This document shows, in pieces, positions 25,193 through 33,588 of a stretch of DNA of 41,711 nucleotides. Position numbers and translations under genes: made by a program. The notes below the pieces were generated by a model. The model saw nothing but the letters and a program-made list of their open reading frames with translations, ran no database searches and had not been told where the DNA came from. Where the stretch lies: contig CAZGIW010000027.1 in assembly GCA_964526285.1 (NCBI GenBank), forward strand, positions 1 to 41,711, in the 5' to 3' direction. This stretch comes from CAYMAZ01 sp964526285. GTDB lineage: Bacteria > Bacteroidota > Bacteroidia > Bacteroidales > DTU049. How positions within the stretch are numbered: position 1 is the stretch's first letter; the number at the start of each line of letters is the position of its first letter.

Positions 25193-25516
25193 TCCGCAGA
25201 TTTAGCCACAGAACCACAAAAACTCCAAAACCCACAGAAGTATTTTTTGGTGTAATTCTGTGTTTCAGTGCTTTGGTGGCAGAGAATTACCGAAAATATC
25301 GCCAGAAAGTCAGAAAGTATCTATGTTTCACGCAAAGTGCGCAAAGAAAGGTTACGCAAAGAACGCAGAATTTTATTTGCGATCTTAGCGTGAAAGAAAT
25401 TTGTTAATAAACATAGAATCCTGGTGGCAGAAAAGTCCGCAAACTCAGCCACGGAAACACAGAAACTCCAAAATACACAGAAATGTTCTTTTGCATAATT
25501 TTGTGTTTAGGTGGCA
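25193..25516 (+). repeat. Three consecutive imperfect palindromes (CACAGAA / CGCAAAG type)
   Basis: This explains most of the 398-bp gap. Units 25193-25284 and 25436-25516 are diverged direct copies beginning TCCGCA and containing GCCACRGAA and AACTCCAAAA. Each can fold back through GCCAC...GTGGC and AACACAGAA-like...TTCTGTGTTT-like arms. Between them, 25320-25417 is bounded by TCTATGTTT/AAACATAGA and nested TTCACGC/GCGTGAA arms around several CGCAAAG phrases. Short phrases like these recur in intergenic DNA of many bacterial genomes. Function unknown. Confidence 0.6.
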
Positions 25517-25546
25517 AAAGAAAAAAATAAATTACAAAAAAAGCAG

Positions 25547-25554
25547 TAATTTTG
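25547..25554 (+). promoter_or_regulatory. -7 element (TAATTTTG) before the second ketosynthase
   Basis: TAATTTTG matches TAnnTTTG and lies 32 bp before the ATG at 25587. No -33 TTTG is seen at the right distance. It suggests the second half of the cluster has its own promoter. Confidence 0.4.
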
Positions 25555-25586
25555 CATTTGTTAAAAATTAATACTATAAAATACTT

Positions 25587-26816
25587 ATGAACAGGGTAGT
25601 AATCACCGGAATAGGAATATATTCAACCATTGGCCGCAATCTTGATGAAGTTAAAGAATCTCTGTACAATGGTAAATCGGGAATTGTATTTGATGAAGAA
25701 AGAAAGAAATTTGGTTATCGTTCGGCACTGACCGGATACATTGAAAAACCCGATTTGAAAGGGATTCTTGACCGCCGTGCCCGTGTCAATATGGCCGAGC
25801 AGGGTGAATATGCATACATGTCAACTCTTGAAGCAATTAAAAATGCAGGAATTGACGAACAGTTTGTTGCAGAAAATAATTTTGGAATTATCTTTGGAAA
25901 CGACAGCTCAACTCCCGCTGTGATAAAAACCGTAGATATTGTCCGTGAGAAAAATGACACAACATATGCCGGATCAGGTGCTGTGTTTCAGTCAATGAAC
26001 TCCACTGTATCCATGAATCTTTCTGTGATATTAAAAATCAAAGGCGTTAATTTTACACTGAGTGGTGCTTGTGCCAGTGGCTCACATTCCATCGGAATGA
26101 GTTATCTGCTCATTAAACACGGATATCAGGAAAAAATTATTTGCGGCGGAGCACAGGAAATCAATCTGTATTGTGTTGCCAATTTTGATGCACTTTCTGC
26201 ATTTTCAGTGAGAGAATCAGAACCCACAAAAGCATCACGACCCTTTGATAAAAGCAGAGACGGACTTGTGCCAAGCGGTGGAGCAGCCACAGTCATTCTG
26301 GAAAGCTACGAGTCTGCCATAAAACGTGGTGCCCCCATTCTTGCCGAAATCTACGGATACGGATTTTCTTCCGACGGCAACCATATTTCTGTGCCCGATG
26401 TGGACGGTCCTCTGAGAGCAATTGAAATGGCTTTTCGTGAATCAGGAGTGAATCCGGCAGAAATTGACTATGTCAATGCACATGCAACATCAACACCACT
26501 GGGCGATGCCAATGAAGCAAAAGCACTCGATTCTGTTTTCGGCGATTTGAAACCTCTTGTAAGCTCAACAAAATCAATGACAGGACACGAAATGTGGATG
26601 GCTGGAGCCAGCGAAGTGGTCTATTCAATCCTGATGATGCAAAACGGATTTGTAGCTCCAAATATAAATTTTGAAGAACCTGATGAATTTTCTGCAAAAA
26701 TCAATATTGCAAAAACAAGAGTAGATAAACAAATCAATATGTTTCTTTCAAATTCTTTTGGATTTGGGGGAACAAATTCTGCTCTGATTATTGGCAAACC
26801 AAAAAATATTTTGTAA
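25587..26816 (+). CDS. Beta-ketoacyl-ACP synthase (FabB/FabF-like), second active enzyme
   Basis: This 409-residue ketosynthase has an intact triad: Cys162 (SGACASGSHS), His299 (NAHATSTPLGD) and His334 (MTGHEMWMAGAS), and ends NSFGFGGTNSALI. The GHEMWMAGASE form in place of GHxLGAAG is, as I recall it, typical of Bacteroidota FabB-like enzymes found in flexirubin or polyene clusters. It would condense malonyl units onto an ACP-bound chain, perhaps for initiation or for a different chain stage than the KS/CLF pair. It begins the second transcription block of the cluster, 28 bp before the second carrier protein. Confidence 0.9.
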   Translation: MNRVVITGIGIYSTIGRNLDEVKESLYNGKSGIVFDEERKKFGYRSALTGYIEKPDLKGILDRRARVNMAEQGEYAYMSTLEAIKNAGIDEQFVAENNFGIIFGNDSSTPAVIKTVDIVREKNDTTYAGSGAVFQSMNSTVSMNLSVILKIKGVNFTLSGACASGSHSIGMSYLLIKHGYQEKIICGGAQEINLYCVANFDALSAFSVRESEPTKASRPFDKSRDGLVPSGGAATVILESYESAIKRGAPILAEIYGYGFSSDGNHISVPDVDGPLRAIEMAFRESGVNPAEIDYVNAHATSTPLGDANEAKALDSVFGDLKPLVSSTKSMTGHEMWMAGASEVVYSILMMQNGFVAPNINFEEPDEFSAKINIAKTRVDKQINMFLSNSFGFGGTNSALIIGKPKNIL

Positions 26817-26843
26817 CTTTGCACACTCAAATTTTTTACGCAT

Positions 26844-27107
26844 ATGCAAAGGAACGAAATTGTTGAAATAATTAATAAGTTTTTGGTTGAGGAATTTGAA
26901 ATTTCTGAAACAAAGCTTTCTCCCGACGCGCACCTGAAAGATGATCTGGGACTTGAAAGTCTCGACTTCGTTGACATAGCTGTTATTGTTGAAGAACAAT
27001 TCGGCTTTAAAATGAAAGGTGAGGAAATGGGAAGTGTATCTAAACTTGGTGATTTGTACGATTATATATACAACTACTTACAGAACAATCCAAACAACTC
27101 ACAGTAA
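26844..27107 (+). CDS. Acyl carrier protein 2 of the acyl-chain cluster
   Basis: An 87-residue carrier protein with attachment motif DDLGLESLDFVDI and expected phosphopantetheinylated Ser39. It differs strongly from the first carrier 4.4 kb upstream, so the two probably serve different enzymes or stages. Its stop codon shares one base with the acyltransferase start (TAATG), making the acyltransferase its most likely immediate client. Confidence 0.88.
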   Translation: MQRNEIVEIINKFLVEEFEISETKLSPDAHLKDDLGLESLDFVDIAVIVEEQFGFKMKGEEMGSVSKLGDLYDYIYNYLQNNPNNSQ

Positions 27108-28000
27108 TGCCCTCATGGAGCGGTAAAACCAGAGGCGGTTTATCCGGCTACAAAACTATTGTGTTCTTCATCAAACACCTGGGAATACCAGTCACTTACT
27201 TTTTTCTGAATTTTGTTGTTATCTATTTTCTGATAACTTCTACCAAAGCTGTGCGAAGTGCAAAATGGTATTTTCGAAAAATTCACAAATACAGCAGATT
27301 CAAAGCCTTTTTTGCAGTGATGAAAAATTATCATGTGTTTGGCCAAACCCTCATTGATAAAATTGCTGTCATGTCAGGGAACAACAAAAAACTTACCTTT
27401 GATTTTGACGGAGAAGATTATTTGCACAATATGGCAACTGATAAATCAGGAGCAATACTCATGAGCGGACATATTGGAAGCTTTGAAATTGCCGGTTATC
27501 TTTTGAAACGAATTGATGCAGAAATCAATATCCTTATGTATGAGGCTGAACATGAGAGAATTAAAAACTTTCTTTCAAATGTTTATCAGGATAATCAGGC
27601 CAAAATCATCACAATAAAAGATGATATGTCTCATGTGTATGAACTGAAATCTGTGTTTGAAAATAAAGAATTTCTGTGTCTCCACGGAGATCGTTTTGTG
27701 TCTGAAAATAAAACAATTACAAGACCTTTTATGGGCTATGAGGCTCGTTTTCCTGCAGGTCCCTTTTATCTTGCAATGAAAAATAATATTCCGGTCAGCT
27801 TTGTGTTTGCCATGAAAGAAAAAAAATACCACTATCACTTTTATGCAACTCCCCCAGTTCTGTTTTATGAAGAAAAACTCAATCTGAAAAAACGCGAACA
27901 ACAACTGGCCAACATTGTGGATCAATATATTGCTGCTTTTGAAGAAATCTTGAAGAAGTATCCGACACAATGGTTTAATTTTTACTACTTTTGGGAATGA
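27107..28000 (+). CDS. LpxL/HtrB-like lysophospholipid or lipid acyltransferase
   Basis: This 297-residue membrane-bound protein has an N-terminal hydrophobic helix (about 25-45) and the HX4E catalytic motif of the LpxL/HtrB family in MSGHIGSFE (His122, Glu127). GDRFVSENKTITRPFMG and FPAGPFYLAMKNNIPV correspond to later conserved blocks. It should transfer an acyl chain from an ACP, presumably the adjacent carrier, to a lipid or sugar-lipid acceptor at the inner membrane. In aryl-polyene and flexirubin clusters similar proteins anchor the finished chain. The start overlaps the carrier gene by 1 bp, and its stop overlaps the radical SAM start. Confidence 0.85.
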   Translation: MPSWSGKTRGGLSGYKTIVFFIKHLGIPVTYFFLNFVVIYFLITSTKAVRSAKWYFRKIHKYSRFKAFFAVMKNYHVFGQTLIDKIAVMSGNNKKLTFDFDGEDYLHNMATDKSGAILMSGHIGSFEIAGYLLKRIDAEINILMYEAEHERIKNFLSNVYQDNQAKIITIKDDMSHVYELKSVFENKEFLCLHGDRFVSENKTITRPFMGYEARFPAGPFYLAMKNNIPVSFVFAMKEKKYHYHFYATPPVLFYEEKLNLKKREQQLANIVDQYIAAFEEILKKYPTQWFNFYYFWE

Positions 28001-29364
28001 AAATGATGAAGAAAAACAAAATACTGCTTGTTTCTGCCAATAAGATGAGGGATCCATATCCTGTGTATCCGCTTGGACTGGCCTATCTGCATGCATATCT
28101 GAAACAGCAATCAACAGAACTGGAAATTGAAATATTTGATTTTGTAGATAAGGAATATGCTGATTATGAAACTGTTCTCAGGCAATTCAAACCTGATTTT
28201 GTTGGCATTTCACTTCGAAATGTGGATGATGTGAATGTGTATGTGAAGGAAAGTTTTATCAGTCATTATTCAAAGATTGTTGACTGTACCAGAGAAAATT
28301 CACTAGCTGTGGTCATATTGGGAGGGGCGGGATATTCAATTTTTCCCGAACTGATGTATGAAAAAATCAAGCCTGATTTCGGGGTATATGGTGAAGGCGA
28401 ACTTCATTTTTATGAACTTATTAATGCTCTTCGGCAGAATACTGATATTTCACATATTCATAATCTAATCTATAAGAAGGATGGCAAGCTGGTTTTCAAA
28501 AAGCAAAAACAATCACTGAAAAAAATTGATCTTGATTTCAATGATGACATGCTTGATTATTACTGGCAACATAGCGGAATGTTGAATATTCAGACCAAAA
28601 GAGGGTGTCCGTACAAATGCATATATTGCACCTATCCGGTCATAGAAGGGCATAATGTGAGAACTCTTGATCAGGACAGCATCATTGAAAAACTGGAGTA
28701 TCTATACAGGAAAAAGAACATTGATTATTTTTTCTTTACAGATTCAGTGTTTAATATTGACAATGACTTCAACTACAGGCTTGCCGAACAAATTATCAGC
28801 CGAAATCTGAACATTCACTGGGGGGCCTATTTCAATTTCAGTAATATTGATGAACAACTTCTTTCCACAATGAAAAGGGCAGGACTGAAGCACATTGAGT
28901 TTGGAACAGACTCACTGTCAGATGTCATGCTTAAAAATTATGACAAATCTTTCACTGTGTATGATATTGAGCGCATTTCGGATATCTGTGTAAAGCTTGA
29001 GATTGATTATGCTCATTTTCTCATACTTGCAGGGATTGGTGAAACCGAAGAAACAATAGCCGAAACCTTTGAAAACAGCAAACGGCTCCAAAAGACTGTC
29101 TTTTTTCCATTCATCGGACTCAGAATTTATCCCAACACAAGGCTTCATCAGGTGGCCATTGATGAGGGAATTGTTCAACCCGATGATAATCTTCTCCTTC
29201 CTGCATATTATATTTCTGACAAAGTCAATATTGATACCTTAAAAGAAAAAGCCTCACTCACAGGAAAAAGATGGATATTTCCTGATGATGACCTGTCAGC
29301 ACGTATGGCAAAAATGAGATCCAGAGGAAAAAAGGGTCCGCTATGGGAGTATTTAATTCAATAA
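27997..29364 (+). CDS. B12-binding-type radical SAM enzyme of the acyl-chain cluster
   Basis: This protein is about 455 residues long. The N-terminal 150 residues form a Rossmann-like cobalamin-binding-type domain (YPLGLAYLHAYL, KPDFVGISLR, VVILGGAGYSIFPE, YGEGELHFYEL). It lacks the DxHxxG motif, as is common in this class. The radical SAM core follows with the [4Fe-4S] triad Cys204, Cys208 and Cys211 (GCPYKCIYC), then a family-like FGTDSLSDVMLKNYDK segment. Such enzymes catalyse methylations, cyclisations or other radical chemistry. Similar proteins annotated as lipid-biosynthesis radical SAM enzymes occur with ketosynthases. I chose the ATG at 27997 (ATGA overlap with the acyltransferase). 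A TTG at 27991 and ATGs at 28003 and 28006 are alternatives. Confidence 0.85.
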   Translation: MKMMKKNKILLVSANKMRDPYPVYPLGLAYLHAYLKQQSTELEIEIFDFVDKEYADYETVLRQFKPDFVGISLRNVDDVNVYVKESFISHYSKIVDCTRENSLAVVILGGAGYSIFPELMYEKIKPDFGVYGEGELHFYELINALRQNTDISHIHNLIYKKDGKLVFKKQKQSLKKIDLDFNDDMLDYYWQHSGMLNIQTKRGCPYKCIYCTYPVIEGHNVRTLDQDSIIEKLEYLYRKKNIDYFFFTDSVFNIDNDFNYRLAEQIISRNLNIHWGAYFNFSNIDEQLLSTMKRAGLKHIEFGTDSLSDVMLKNYDKSFTVYDIERISDICVKLEIDYAHFLILAGIGETEETIAETFENSKRLQKTVFFPFIGLRIYPNTRLHQVAIDEGIVQPDDNLLLPAYYISDKVNIDTLKEKASLTGKRWIFPDDDLSARMAKMRSRGKKGPLWEYLIQ

Positions 29365-29368
29365 GATT

Positions 29369-29788
29369 ATGGAAAAAAACCACATTCATGAACTGATTCC
29401 GCAGCGTCCTCCATTTGTGATGGTGGATGAAGTGCTGTATAATGATGAAAACAAAACCATATCGGGTTTCACTGTGTTGCCCGAAAATGTGTTGGTTGAT
29501 AATGGAAGATTTACTGAGGCAGGACTTATGGAAAATATTGCACAAACTGCTGCAGCCCGAATGGGGTATATAACTAAGACCGAAGGCATTCCTCCTCAAA
29601 TCGGATATATCGGAGCAGTGAAAAATCTTGTTGTCAATTTCAAACCCCATGTGAACGAGAAATTACAAACTGAAATTGAAGTCACCAGTGAGATTATGGG
29701 ATTCACTGTGATTGAAGGCAAGGTGATGGTAAACAATAGAATTGCCGCTCAGTGCGAAATGAGAATATTTTTACTCAAAGAGCAATAA
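29369..29788 (+). CDS. Hotdog-fold 3-hydroxyacyl-ACP dehydratase-like protein
   Basis: This 139-residue hotdog protein aligns with FabZ/ApeP-type dehydratases: LIPQRPPFVMVDEVL near the N-terminus and the central-helix segment LMENIAQTAAARMGY with Glu55 at the catalytic Glu position. The FabZ GHFP histidine is replaced: the corresponding residues read DNGRFTEAG, with Arg47. ApeP-like members of polyene clusters also deviate here, so the protein may be a specialised or helper subunit, not a broken gene. It begins 4 bp after the radical SAM stop and closes the tight part of the cluster. Confidence 0.8.
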   Translation: MEKNHIHELIPQRPPFVMVDEVLYNDENKTISGFTVLPENVLVDNGRFTEAGLMENIAQTAAARMGYITKTEGIPPQIGYIGAVKNLVVNFKPHVNEKLQTEIEVTSEIMGFTVIEGKVMVNNRIAAQCEMRIFLLKEQ

Positions 29789-29843
29789 AAGAAATTTTTC
29801 TTCAAAATAGATTCAATAAGTTAAAACATTAGTAATCAATATT

Positions 29844-32378
29844 ATGGTGTTCATTAAGCATATTATTAAAGTGTTGTTGATTGCATCCCTTTGGTTTTGC
29901 CTTTTTACAGGTAGTCAAGCCATTGCTCAAACAACACATGTGAAAGGTCGTGTGATTGATGCTACAACCTTTGAACCTGTTGCTTTTGCCAATGTGGTAT
30001 TCCATAACTCAACAACAGGAACCACTACGGATTTTGAGGGGAATTATGAATTGAAAACAGACATGACGTTTGATTCTCTTGCTGTGAGTTTTGTTGGTTT
30101 TGCCACATCGGTTAAAGTCATTGTATCAGGAGAAACTCAGGAGATCAATTTTGCGCTGACCCCAACTATGTTCAATCTTGCTGAGGTAATTATCGTTCCA
30201 GGAGATAATCCTGCCATTCCTTTTATGAGAAAAGTGTTTGCAAATAAGCATCTTTATAATTTGGATAATCTTGAGTCATTTGAATATGTGAGCTATACCA
30301 AAGGGCAGGTGTATCTGCGTAAACTGATTGATGGTAAATCAGCAAAGGATACCACACAGCCAGGCGTTTACAATCAATATTCCATTGTTGCAGATGAAGG
30401 TTCCCAACCTGCCATTCCCGTGTATATGAGTGAGACTTTCTCCAGTGTATTTTATCTGAAGTCACCTGAAAGAGAGAAAACTCTCGTTACAGCTGTCAAC
30501 ACCAACAGTCTTGCAAACGTGGAAACGGGTTTGTTGACACAGCTGACACAGAAAAGTACCAAATACAATTTTTACGACAACAATGTAAAGATTCTTGACA
30601 AGAATTTTATTTCTCCATTGTCCGGTTCAGGTTTGTTTTATTACAAATATTATTTCATGGACAGCTTGTATATTGACGATGTGTATTGTTATGAGCTGAT
30701 TGTAATTCCAAAACGCAAGGAAGACCTTGTGTTCAGCGGAAGAATCTGGATTGCTGATTCCACCTATGCATTGAAAAGAATCTCAGTAGAAACATGCAAA
30801 GAGGCCAATCTGAACTTTGTGGAAAGAATTAAGATTCAGCAGGATTTTGAAACCAATACCTCTGGAGTTTGGCATCCCAGAAATACAAGGATACTGGCTG
30901 ATGCAATGAATATTTTTATCAGTGTGTATATTTCTAACGACAATTTTGTAGCCAACAAAAAATACAAACCGTCCTTTTATGATATGGAACTTTATGTGGT
31001 AGACACTGCATACAATGTGAGTCCTGAAGTGTGGCAATCAATTCGTCCGGTTGAACTCAATGAACTTGATCTTCAGACAACGGCTTATATAGATTCGCTG
31101 AAGCAAATAGGACGCATTAAATTTCTCACTGCCCTTGTGAATATGTCCATCAAAGGATTTGTGAATTTGGGAAAGATTGAGCTTGGGCCTTATCTGATGG
31201 TATATCAGCATAACGATGTGGAGGGGCACAAATTCAGGATGGGCTATCGCACAAATTCCGAGTTGAGTACAAAATGGATGTCAAAAGGATTTCTGGCCTA
31301 TGGATTGAAGGATGAAAGGTTCAAATATAATATCCAGCTTGAACGGTTTCTGTCCAGAAAGATGTGGACAAAGATTGGGGTGCATTATTCTGAGGACACT
31401 GAAAATTTAGGAGCCATTGATGAATTCACTTCCAACAGTTCGTTTTTGTCATTCACATCTTCATTCGGAGGTGCTGATAAACTGAACTTTATCAAGGTGG
31501 GACGTGTTTGGCTTGAGTCTGATGTGTTCAGAGGGTTCACACAGAAAGTTGTGTTTAAAAACAAAATCATGACACCCTACAGCCCTGATTATTTCTTTGA
31601 ATATTATACCGATGCAGAAAGAACAATGACAGTTTCAGACATTACTGTTTCTGAAATCACATTTACAAGTATTTATCAGCCCAAAGCAACTTTCATTGTT
31701 GACAAGAACGAACGTTTTCCGGTGTCCATGAAAAAGGCACCTGTATTTACGATAAATTATACTATGGGACTGAAAGACGTGCTGAACAGTGATTTCAACT
31801 ATCATCTGGCCTCAATCAGAGTGAAACACAGCATGCATCTTGGAGGGCTTGGAACTTTCAACTATGAAATAAATCTAAGCAAATCGTTCACTCAGTTGCC
31901 CTATCCTTTGTTGAATATGTTTCCGGCAAATGAATCATTTTTCAGACTTGACAGAACATTCAATATGATGCAATACGGAGAGTTTATTGCTGATCAGTCG
32001 GCAGAGCTGTTTGTCACTTATCGGCAGGAAGGATTTATTTTTGATAAATTACCGCTGATTAAAAAGTTGCGTTTGCGATCAGTGGCCTCTGCAGCTATTG
32101 CTTATGGTTCGTTTGATGAGAAGAAAAACGGCTATTATGATGCTGTGAGCAATCCACAGGGCATACTTCCGCTCACTGATGTGAACGGCAATGCGCTCAC
32201 ATCTTTTAAAACACTTGACCCCAACAAGCCATACATTGAAGTATCCTATGGTATAGAAAACATTCTCAGTGTTTTCAGAATAGATGCAATTCACAGGCTC
32301 AGTTATCTGCAGATTGATGATCAGGGCAACAAGCCATCAAAATTTGGCATTAAGATAGGGGCTGCATTTAGATTCTAG
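29844..32378 (+). CDS. DUF5686 outer-membrane protein with carboxypeptidase-regulatory-like domain
   Basis: This 844-residue exported protein has a signal peptide (1-28, ending SQAIA before Gln29). A CarboxypepD_reg-like beta-sandwich follows (about 32-110, VKGRVIDATTFEPVAFANV and SFVGFATSVKV), then a long DUF5686 region predicted to end in an outer-membrane beta-barrel, with last residues KFGIKIGAAFRF. The family is Bacteroidota-specific and its biochemical role is unknown. It lies 55 bp after the dehydratase-like gene on the same strand, so read-through is possible, but these proteins occur in many contexts and a pathway role is not shown. A strong terminator follows. Confidence 0.88.
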   Translation: MVFIKHIIKVLLIASLWFCLFTGSQAIAQTTHVKGRVIDATTFEPVAFANVVFHNSTTGTTTDFEGNYELKTDMTFDSLAVSFVGFATSVKVIVSGETQEINFALTPTMFNLAEVIIVPGDNPAIPFMRKVFANKHLYNLDNLESFEYVSYTKGQVYLRKLIDGKSAKDTTQPGVYNQYSIVADEGSQPAIPVYMSETFSSVFYLKSPEREKTLVTAVNTNSLANVETGLLTQLTQKSTKYNFYDNNVKILDKNFISPLSGSGLFYYKYYFMDSLYIDDVYCYELIVIPKRKEDLVFSGRIWIADSTYALKRISVETCKEANLNFVERIKIQQDFETNTSGVWHPRNTRILADAMNIFISVYISNDNFVANKKYKPSFYDMELYVVDTAYNVSPEVWQSIRPVELNELDLQTTAYIDSLKQIGRIKFLTALVNMSIKGFVNLGKIELGPYLMVYQHNDVEGHKFRMGYRTNSELSTKWMSKGFLAYGLKDERFKYNIQLERFLSRKMWTKIGVHYSEDTENLGAIDEFTSNSSFLSFTSSFGGADKLNFIKVGRVWLESDVFRGFTQKVVFKNKIMTPYSPDYFFEYYTDAERTMTVSDITVSEITFTSIYQPKATFIVDKNERFPVSMKKAPVFTINYTMGLKDVLNSDFNYHLASIRVKHSMHLGGLGTFNYEINLSKSFTQLPYPLLNMFPANESFFRLDRTFNMMQYGEFIADQSAELFVTYRQEGFIFDKLPLIKKLRLRSVASAAIAYGSFDEKKNGYYDAVSNPQGILPLTDVNGNALTSFKTLDPNKPYIEVSYGIENILSVFRIDAIHRLSYLQIDDQGNKPSKFGIKIGAAFRF

Positions 32379-32405
32379 AATTGGTTTCCTGTAAAAAAAA
32401 AAATA

Positions 32406-32436
32406 AACAGGCTCTGTTTTGACAGAAGCCTGTTTT
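32406..32436 (+). terminator. Rho-independent terminator after the DUF5686 gene
   Basis: AACAGGCTCTGT and ACAGAAGCCTGTT pair with a single bulge around a TTTG loop, followed by TTT and preceded by a run of A. It closes the acyl-chain/DUF5686 block. In the remaining gap to 32725 I see nothing recognisable. Confidence 0.7.
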
Positions 32437-32725
32437 GCGGGATATTAAAATCGTATTTGGTCTTCAGTGTTTTTGATACAGAATAACTTCCTCATCAAAT
32501 TCTGTGATAAAGAAGAGCCAATTAAAATTTCAGGTCAAAATTAACTCATTTCAACAATGAGAAGCTTGCCTTATTCATTACAATTTGAAAGAATTTGAAT
32601 TTTTGAGACAACACATCGAATAATAATCAATATGTAATTTTGTAAAATCAAGACTTACAGCCATATATTAGCGGTTGAAATAATATTAAAAAAAAGTGAA
32701 TCAAAGATATTTTGTGGTTTTGAAG

Positions 32726-33205
32726 TTATGCTGATTGCATTTTTGAAGCAAATTCTTTGATTTTTGCATCATCAATTGTAGAAAAACTTCTTGAAAAGCC
32801 GGATACTTTTTTCACAATGGCTTTTTGAAAAAAGTTCATTTTTTCAAAAATAAATTCGCCACCCATAATCTGGGTTGCCTTTGCATGTTGTCTGAGTTCT
32901 TCAGGAAAAGCATTGTTGAATTGTTTTTCATAATCAGGCTTGTTCATACAGCACAGATAAAGTCCCAGTTCTTTTTTTAGCAGTATTTCTTTGTTATCCT
33001 TTAGAAATTTTTTAATTTTCATTTGAATATTGCCTGCATGAATTGACCCTCCAATTATTACTTTGTTGAATTGGGATAAATCAATTTTCTTTTGTTTTTT
33101 CAGGTTGATAATATCAGTATTTTCGTTTCCCAGTATTTCCTTTAGTTGTGTGGCTACTTTTTCAGTAGTTCCATGAGTGGATGCATAAATTACAGCAGTT
33201 TTCAT
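32726..33205 (-). CDS. Flavodoxin-domain protein (HemG-like)
   Basis: About 159 residues with the flavodoxin fold: the phosphate loop YASTHGTTEKVA at the N-terminus for FMN, IIGGSIHAGNIQMKIKKFL in the middle, and a C-terminal helix. This arrangement is like HemG-type protoporphyrinogen oxidases and other menaquinone-dependent flavodoxin-like enzymes. A role in heme synthesis is possible but not certain. I start at the ATG at 33205 because MKTAVIYAS is the usual opening. Another ATG lies two codons upstream. The complement of 33222-33229 reads TACTTTTG, a -7 element. The gene stands alone. Confidence 0.8.
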   Translation of the reverse strand: MKTAVIYASTHGTTEKVATQLKEILGNENTDIINLKKQKKIDLSQFNKVIIGGSIHAGNIQMKIKKFLKDNKEILLKKELGLYLCCMNKPDYEKQFNNAFPEELRQHAKATQIMGGEFIFEKMNFFQKAIVKKVSGFSRSFSTIDDAKIKEFASKMQSA

Positions 33206-33285
33206 AGTCATGTTGTTTTTGCAAAAGTAACAATTCTTTTAAAATCCTTATTAACACAAGTGTTTTTGAATATGATTTTTTTGAC

Positions 33286-33527
33286 AACTGCTTACCAATT
33301 TATCACCATGTGACTAGAAAAAATATCGTAGTTTTTAGCCAATTTATCATTTCTCATTTATCACGATTTATCCCGATGGGATGTGACGAATATGTTGACC
33401 TATGCAATACAAACGGATTAATCATTATCTCCCTTTTGTGTTTTTGTCATAGTTCGACGGGCCATTAGTTTTGCAAAAAATATGAACATACACAAATCAC
33501 AGCGATAAATAAGTGCTGAGCAATTAC
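33286..33527. repeat. MITE-like element with imperfect terminal inverted repeats
   Basis: The left end AACTGCTTACCA..TTTATC (from 33286) and the complement of the right end AATTGCTCAGCA..TTTATC (ending 33526) form imperfect inverted termini of about 22 bp. The left third is an inverted relative of the repeat at 60-173 and contains four ATTTATC units (33298, 33342, 33356, 33366). The element of about 242 bp fills most of the 383-bp divergent gap between the flavodoxin gene and the next gene. There is no coding capacity, and target duplications are not clear. Confidence 0.5.
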
Positions 33528-33535
33528 TTTTTTTG

Positions 33536-33543
33536 TACATTTG
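33536..33543 (+). promoter_or_regulatory. -7 element (TACATTTG) at the repeat edge
   Basis: TACATTTG lies 45 bp before the ATG at 33589 and 9 bp after the right end of the repeat element. No -33 TTTG is present at normal spacing. Confidence 0.35.
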
Positions 33544-33588
33544 TAAAAGAAAAAGAACATCATTGTCAATGAATTAACTTATATTATA

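Noticed and set aside
25321..25332. TGTTTCACG resembling a parS half inside the palindromic array
   Set aside because: It is part of the CGCAAAG repeat and is not followed by GTGAAACA.
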